Below are positions 59,946 through 64,000 of a DNA stretch of 64,000 nt, piece after piece. The translations under genes were made by a program, and so were the position numbers. Source of the stretch: Okeania sp. SIO2B3 (GTDB lineage: Bacteria; Cyanobacteriota; Cyanobacteriia; Cyanobacteriales; Microcoleaceae). Numbering within the stretch: the stretch's first letter is position 1; each line of letters begins with the position of its first letter. Under the pieces are notes generated by a model. It did no database searches. It had not been told where the DNA came from and saw only the letters and a list, made by a program, of their open reading frames with translations. The DNA is taken from NCBI RefSeq assembly GCF_010672525.1, contig NZ_JAAHGH010000018.1, positions 1-64,000 on the forward strand, in the 5' to 3' direction.

Positions 59946-60063
59946 TATAGAATCCGGTTATTATATAATAGTATATGTTGATAATTCTATATTACTTCAA
60001 GCCTTTAATCTCCCCCACTCCCCTACTCCCAGCTATACAATAACTATTCAACCAGATTCTATA
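59946..60063. repeat. Inner MITE, TTA/TAA group, 118 bp
   Basis: Ends TATAGAATCCGGTTATT and TCAACCAGATTCTATA; TTA duplication (59943-59945, 60064-60066). Without it, the flanks join into the standard CCTCCTGGGAGGGGTTAGGG sequence. Confidence 0.9.
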
Positions 60064-60098
60064 TTAGGGGTGGGTTCCCTACTCCCCCCAACTATATA

Positions 60099-60377
60099 GG
60101 GCTTGGTGATTAAATCTAAAAGTATTGACAGATAAAGGTAAGTGCCTTTTTGGGGCTTGTAAAAAGTGCGCCTGTTTCAGCTCTTCACGCTCAAAAAGGA
60201 GCGTATTTTAGGGGCATAGTTGGGCAGAACAATCAAGGGACAATTCTTACTCCGACCTCCTCGTTCATTCCCTTTTCTCCTGTCTTCCCCTCCCCTCCTG
60301 GGAGGGGCCCGCGGGTGGGTTGTCTCCAGTATAGCTGTCCCCTACCCTCACCCATAAGACTAGTGAAGCGCAAACCC
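60099..60377. repeat. Inner MITE, GGGTTTGCTGATT family, 279 bp
   Basis: Ends GGGCTTGGTGATTAAATC and GAAGCGCAAACCC; perfect 6-bp duplication TATATA (60093-60098, 60378-60383). Confidence 0.88.
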
Positions 60378-60552
60378 TATATAATAAGTGTTCAACCAGA
60401 TTTGATATAAGATGCCTCTCCAGACTCCTGTTCAAAAGCAAAATGTTGGAGACTTGGTGAGTGCACATGCAGCCATCAAACCCCCAACATTTAAAATACA
60501 ACTTAAAAGTATTCTTTCTACTAAGATAGAAATATTAACCAATGAACCGTTA

Positions 60553-61272
60553 TTATTCAGCAGCAGTAGCTAACTCTGTACTACCTGAACTACGTCTTCT
60601 AGTTAAAGTATTGAACAACAAGATACCGATCGCCTTGATTAAATTACCTTCTAGTTCATTGAACATTTTCATGTTCATGTCAAAAGCTGCATTCGCCTCA
60701 TTAACCATTCTATCTGCGGTTGCCTGATCGATTGGTAAATCATTCATCCTCTGACGATACATATTCTTAAATGCTTTCTCATCAGAAATTTCTGGGAACT
60801 CATAGAAAGCAGTACCTTCCCCATCAATTAAATTCATACCTCTCTGGGCAATTTTCTTGAGAATTTGACCGCCAGACAAATCTCCCAAGTAGCGAGTATA
60901 GGAGTGAGCTACTAACAATTCTGGTTCTTTTTCTGAAATTTCTCTAATTCTCTGTACATAAGCTTCACCCGCAGCAGAAGGAGCAACTTGATCGCGCCAA
61001 CCAGCACCATAATAAAACTGTAGGTCTTTCTCTAAACTCTGTTTACGGTTTAGCTCTGCAAAATAAACCTGGGAAAGGATTGGATGTTCCTGGTGGCGTT
61101 GCATCTCCTCTTCCATTGCGGAATAAACAAAGTAAAGATTCTTAACTAAATTCCGGTAGGACTTCTTTTCTACAACACCTTTTAAAAAACACTTGACAAA
61201 ACCTACGTTTTCTGCATCTGTATGAGATTTTTTGGTTCCTTCACGCAATTGAGTTGCTAGGTTTACACTCAT
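60553..61272 (-). CDS. ho1: Heme oxygenase (biliverdin-producing)
   Basis: 239 aa, the usual cyanobacterial length. Proximal heme His in LREGTKKSHTDAENVGF, the distal helix RYLGDLSGGQILKKIAQRG, and LVKNLYFVYSAMEEEMQRH are conserved. It opens heme to biliverdin IXalpha, releasing iron and CO, using ferredoxin; biliverdin then feeds phycobilin synthesis for the phycobilisome. The variable tail (RRRSSGSTELATAAE) is short. It lies alone, with no other pigment genes in the window. Confidence 0.97.
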   Translation of the reverse strand: MSVNLATQLREGTKKSHTDAENVGFVKCFLKGVVEKKSYRNLVKNLYFVYSAMEEEMQRHQEHPILSQVYFAELNRKQSLEKDLQFYYGAGWRDQVAPSAAGEAYVQRIREISEKEPELLVAHSYTRYLGDLSGGQILKKIAQRGMNLIDGEGTAFYEFPEISDEKAFKNMYRQRMNDLPIDQATADRMVNEANAAFDMNMKMFNELEGNLIKAIGILLFNTLTRRRSSGSTELATAAE

Positions 61273-61540
61273 GTTAAATTTTCCTTACCAATACTAAATT
61301 ATACAACTTGGCGTATCAATTCCTACAGAAATTTAGAAATTTATTGCCTATTTCTATAGATTAAAATGAATGGATCGGAATTTACATTAAGAATGATTAA
61401 GAAGTAACTGTTAAAAAGCGTTTAACACTTCAGCAGTTCAGCGGTCAGCTTTGGGCGTTTGCAGAGCATTCTGGAACGGAAAGGAGATAAGCAACCCAAG
61501 CTTTTCGTGACGCACTCCCTTACTTCAATTTATGGAATTA

Positions 61541-61664
61541 TATAAAATCCGGTTATATAATATATGTTGATAATTCTATAAATTACTTCAATCTCCCCTA
61601 CTCCCTACTCCCAACTATATAATAACTATTCAACCAAATAATAACTATTCAACCAAACATGATA
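61541..61664. repeat. MITE, TTA/TAA group, 124 bp, inserted into the start of the next gene
   Basis: Ends TATAAAATCCGGTTATATAA and TATTCAACCAAACATGATA with TTA duplication (61538-61540, 61665-61667). A short ATAATAACTATTCAACCAA segment is doubled near the right end. The right end contains the ATG now used by the downstream gene. Confidence 0.88.
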
Positions 61665-62690
61665 TTACGCGGTATCTGGCTCACAAATGTTGATAGTAAA
61701 GTCCTCCATTCCAGAGATAATATCGCAGAAGCAATGGACTTTCTTGCTGAAACAGGATTTAATGTTGTATTTCCGGTGGTCTGGAATAAAGCATTTACTC
61801 TCTACCCCAGTCAACTGATGCAGAGAATTTTTGGTAGAAAGATAGACCCGCAATACAAAGACCGCGACCCCTTAGCAGAAGTAATTATAGAAGCACGGCG
61901 AGTCGGTATTAAAATTATTCCTTGGTTTGAATACGGGTTTGTCAGCTCTTACAAACAAAATGGAGGGTTACTTCTAGCAAAAAAACCAGAATGGGCAGCT
62001 CGTGACTGCAAGGGGAATTTATTGGTAAAAAATGGTTTTGAGTGGATGAATGCTTTGGATGAGCAAGTGCAGAATTTTCTGATAGATCTAGTATTGGAAG
62101 TTGTGAAAAATTATGACATTGATGGCATCCAGGGAGACGACCGAATGCCAGCATTTCCTTCAGAAGGTGGCTATGATGCTAAAACAGTGGAACGTTATCG
62201 TCAGCAATTTTCTTGTCATCCACCCCGAAACCATAAACATCACAAATGGTTACAATGGCGTGCAGATATTTTGACAAATTTTTTAACTCGTTTACATCGG
62301 GAAGTGAAAGCAATTAAGCCTGAACTTTTAGTTTCAATGGCTCCCAGTTTTTACAAGTGGAGTTTGAATGAATATTTACAAGACTACCCCACTTGGATAA
62401 ATCAAGGAATTGTCGATATTATTCACCCTCAACTTTACCGTCGTGACTTTGCTAGTTACAAATCTCTTGTGCAACAGTTAGTGAAACAGCAGTTTACTTG
62501 TAGTCAATTAAGCAAGTTGTTTCCAGGGATTTTAATTAAAATTGGCTCTTATCGAATTAGTGTAGATTATCTTTTGGAGGCGATCGCTTATAATCGTTCT
62601 TTAGGGGTTAATGGAGAAGTGTTATTTTTCTATGAAGGTCTCAGGGAAAATAACGATGCTTTGGCTAAAGCATTGCGAACAATTCCTTGA
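61659..62690 (+). CDS. Glycoside hydrolase-like protein (GHL10/DUF187)
   Basis: 343 aa. LRGIWLTNVDSKVLHSRDNIAEAMDFLAETGFNVVFPVVWNKAFTLYPSQ is the start of a GHL10-type TIM barrel. Further segments are VGIKIIPWFEYGF, NGFEWMNALDEQVQNFLIDLVLEVVKNYDIDGIQGDDRMPA (conserved Asp pair), SMAPSFYKWSLNEYLQDYPTWI and GIVDIIHPQLYRR. The exact sugar substrate is unknown. The present ATG (61659) lies in the right end of a MITE; the ancestral start was probably ATGGAATTA at 61532, three codons before the insertion. Confidence 0.92.
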   Translation: MILRGIWLTNVDSKVLHSRDNIAEAMDFLAETGFNVVFPVVWNKAFTLYPSQLMQRIFGRKIDPQYKDRDPLAEVIIEARRVGIKIIPWFEYGFVSSYKQNGGLLLAKKPEWAARDCKGNLLVKNGFEWMNALDEQVQNFLIDLVLEVVKNYDIDGIQGDDRMPAFPSEGGYDAKTVERYRQQFSCHPPRNHKHHKWLQWRADILTNFLTRLHREVKAIKPELLVSMAPSFYKWSLNEYLQDYPTWINQGIVDIIHPQLYRRDFASYKSLVQQLVKQQFTCSQLSKLFPGILIKIGSYRISVDYLLEAIAYNRSLGVNGEVLFFYEGLRENNDALAKALRTIP

Positions 62691-62781
62691 CTTTTCCTAA
62701 ATTATTCTAGTTAACTGGACAGTACAAAGTTTTGAATGGAAAAAAACATTCCCTAAAGTTGGGAAGCGATCGCCTCCCAAA

Positions 62782-63336
62782 CTACTCCCCAAATAATCTC
62801 TCGACTGAAACCTCCAGTTCCCTAGACCCCAACGTTACAATTACCCCCTGACTCAAAATTTCTTGGGAATTATAACCTGTATTAGTAGGAGAACGAAATA
62901 CCACAACTTCCCAATTTTGCAAATTAATTACCCAATATTCTGGAATACCTACCGCAGCATAAATCTTACTTTTCACCTCCAAATCTTTACTCAAAGTAGA
63001 ATTAGAATATTATATCAACCAAAATATATTTTCTGGATAGGGGTGATGTTCGCGATAATTTCTACCTAAACGTTGTACAATTGCAATATCTGGTTCAGGC
63101 TCAGAATTATTTTGTGGTAAAGTAATAGGTTTACCTTGACGGACTTTAGCGCGTTCCCCCAACAGATATATCAAATATTCTGCTGCTTCATCACTGGTAT
63201 AAGCATGAAATTCTCCCTCTGGTGCGATTTATACAATTTCTCCATTCAATAATTCCACACAGCGTTCCACTAATATTCCTGCTGCAATCATTTGATGATA
63301 TTCGGCAACTGTCCACTTGGCAATAGTCATAGTCAT
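62782..63336 (-). pseudogene. Uma2-family (DUF820) nuclease-like gene with two in-frame stops
   Basis: From the ATG at 63336 the frame reads MTMTIAKWTVAEYHQMIAAGILVERCVELLNGEIV, TAA, IAPEGEFHAYTSDEAAEYLIYLLGERAKVRQGKPITLPQNNSEPEPDIAIVQRLGRNYREHHPYPENIFWLI, TAA, YSNSTLSKDLEVKSKIYAAVGIPEYWVINLQNWEVVVFR... to 62782. The Uma2 hallmarks SEPEPDIAIV, S.STLSKDLEVKSKIYAAVGIPEYWVI are clear. Only the two stops interrupt a 184-codon frame, where Met and Glu codons would be expected. A GCGATCGC lies just upstream. Confidence 0.9.
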
Positions 63337-63831
63337 AGCGATCGCTCCTTTGATTTGATAGTTTTATCTGACAGCAGTTTTTAGGTCAATGAACCATATA
63401 GAAAAAATGATAACCCAGTAGAGACCTTGCATAACAAAAATGCGTTTCATGTCGCGCAGCGTTAGCGGAGCTTTGCGTCAGCAAAACCTCCCTACAGTTT
63501 TTTTTCACAATTTATTTAGGATTGCTATTCTAAACTGCATAAATATTTGTTATACAGCACTTTCCACTGTTATGAGGTACATTATTGCGGGCAAGATGCC
63601 TGGGAATATTTAATTATTAATATCTGTACTTCTTATGTTTGGAATTTGCTGTTAAGACTAATCTTTGTTTTATCCGACTGATGCTTAGGAGGTTGGCGAT
63701 CGCATACATACCAAATGGTTTCTATCAGGTAGACTAAGGAACCATAAAACCCCAGCTTGGATAAAATCCGGATGAGGAAAACCTCTTACTGTATAAGAAA
63801 ATATCCTCGTCAATCAATCTACAAAAAAAAT
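63337..63831. other. Intergenic region with repeat element
   Basis: A GCGTTAGCGGAGCTTTGCGTCAGC motif (63464-63486) also found in part within the IS at 51.9 kb. A degenerate ACAGCACTTTCCA..GGAATTTGCTGT element with GCGGGCAAGATGCC (63553-63653). AT-rich leader before 63832. No gene. Confidence 0.45.
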
Positions 63832-64000
63832 ATGAGTAACGAAAATTCCATTGGAGTAGCGGAGTTGATTCAACAAGTCAAACAGGAATTACTTACCGAG
63901 TCGCCAGATAGCGAAACAGATATTCCTATTTTTGCAGTTGATTCTGTGGAATTGGAATTACAGGTGACAGTGAAAAAAGAAGGAAAAGCAGGAATTAAAA
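63832..64000 (+). CDS. Trypco2-domain protein, N-terminal part (runs off right edge)
   Basis: 56 codons are visible: MSNENSIGVAELIQQVKQELLTESPDSETDIPIFAVDSVELELQVTVKKEGKAGIK. The segments GVAELIQQVKQELL and PIFAVDSVELELQVTVKKEGKAGIK match the trypsin-co-occurring domain 2, a small domain linked to trypsin-like proteases in predicted bacterial conflict/defence systems. The rest of the gene and its neighbours are outside the window. A usable ribosome site is not obvious. Confidence 0.8.
   Translation, partial: MSNENSIGVAELIQQVKQELLTESPDSETDIPIFAVDSVELELQVTVKKEGKAGIK

Larger units (their letters stand above)
59855..60407. repeat. TTA/TAA-group MITE carrying two other MITEs
   Basis: Outer ends TATAGAATCCGGTTATATAG and AACCAGATTTGATA with TAA duplication (59852-59854, 60408-60410). 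Inner element 1 (59946-60063) and inner element 2 (60099-60377) each have their own duplications. Removing both leaves a 144-bp element similar to element 1. Confidence 0.88.

Overview
The window looks like a chromosomal piece of a filamentous marine-type cyanobacterium of the Oscillatoriales (Trichodesmium/Okeania/Microcoleus-like). The basis is a low GC content, scattered HIP1 octamers (GCGATCGC), heptad-type short tandem repeats, and a gene set typical of such organisms: ferredoxin-dependent-type heme oxygenase, phosphoketolase, COP23 protein, orthocaspase homologue, ExoD, an RTX calcium-binding protein and an HD protein of a cyanobacterial type. The genus is an inference. Only about half of the 64 kb is protein coding; the rest is repeats and decayed genes. 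I saw no tRNA, rRNA or CRISPR array.

Layout. 1-6 kb: the end of a sensor kinase, a split RES/Xre toxin-antitoxin pair, a DUF427 protein and a secreted repeat protein. 6.9-11.3 kb: a 2-hydroxyacid (D-lactate-type) dehydrogenase and phosphoketolase, a plausible sugar-phosphate fermentation pair. 12-14 kb: an IS607-type element with dead tnpA and apparently intact tnpB. 14-25 kb: acyltransferase, two tandem 2OG-Fe(II) oxygenases, a decayed second tnpB, a sulfite-oxidase-like protein, an LCP (LytR-CpsA-Psr) enzyme and ribulose-phosphate epimerase. 25-34 kb: DsbA-like lipoprotein, HAD hydrolase, NurA nuclease and a trypsin-like membrane lipoprotein. 34-38 kb: an accessory island of toxin-antitoxin modules bracketed by two different pairs of direct repeats, with a COP23 protein between. 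38-51 kb: ExoD, AhcY, a pseudo-orthocaspase, ATP sulfurylase, TruB and an RTX protein. 51.8-53.3 kb: a complete but dead IS. 54-64 kb: HD protein, LigA, a response regulator, heme oxygenase, a GH10-like (GHL10) protein, a dead Uma2 gene and the start of a trypco2-domain gene.

The most striking feature is the small non-autonomous mobile elements (MITEs). By terminal inverted repeats (TIRs) and target-site duplications (TSDs) I can separate at least four systems: (i) ends CAGGACTTACGCA with 5-bp TSDs, derived from the IS at 51.9-53.3 kb; (ii) ends TAYC/TATA...CCGGTT or TACCRTTTCAC with 3-bp TTA/TAA TSDs, more than ten copies; (iii) ends GGGTTTGCTGATT with 6-bp TSDs; (iv) ends GTAAGCATT with 8-bp TSDs. 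They nest inside one another up to three levels deep and sit at gene edges. One has replaced the start codon of the GHL10 gene, one is inserted exactly at the ligA stop codon, and one lies 24 bp upstream of a secreted-protein gene with a promoter-like sequence pointing into it. Gene decay is common: dead VapC, Uma2, IS607 tnpA, a second tnpB, a 5' frameshifted hypothetical gene and an IS transposase.

All identifications come from reading motifs by eye; no database search was run.
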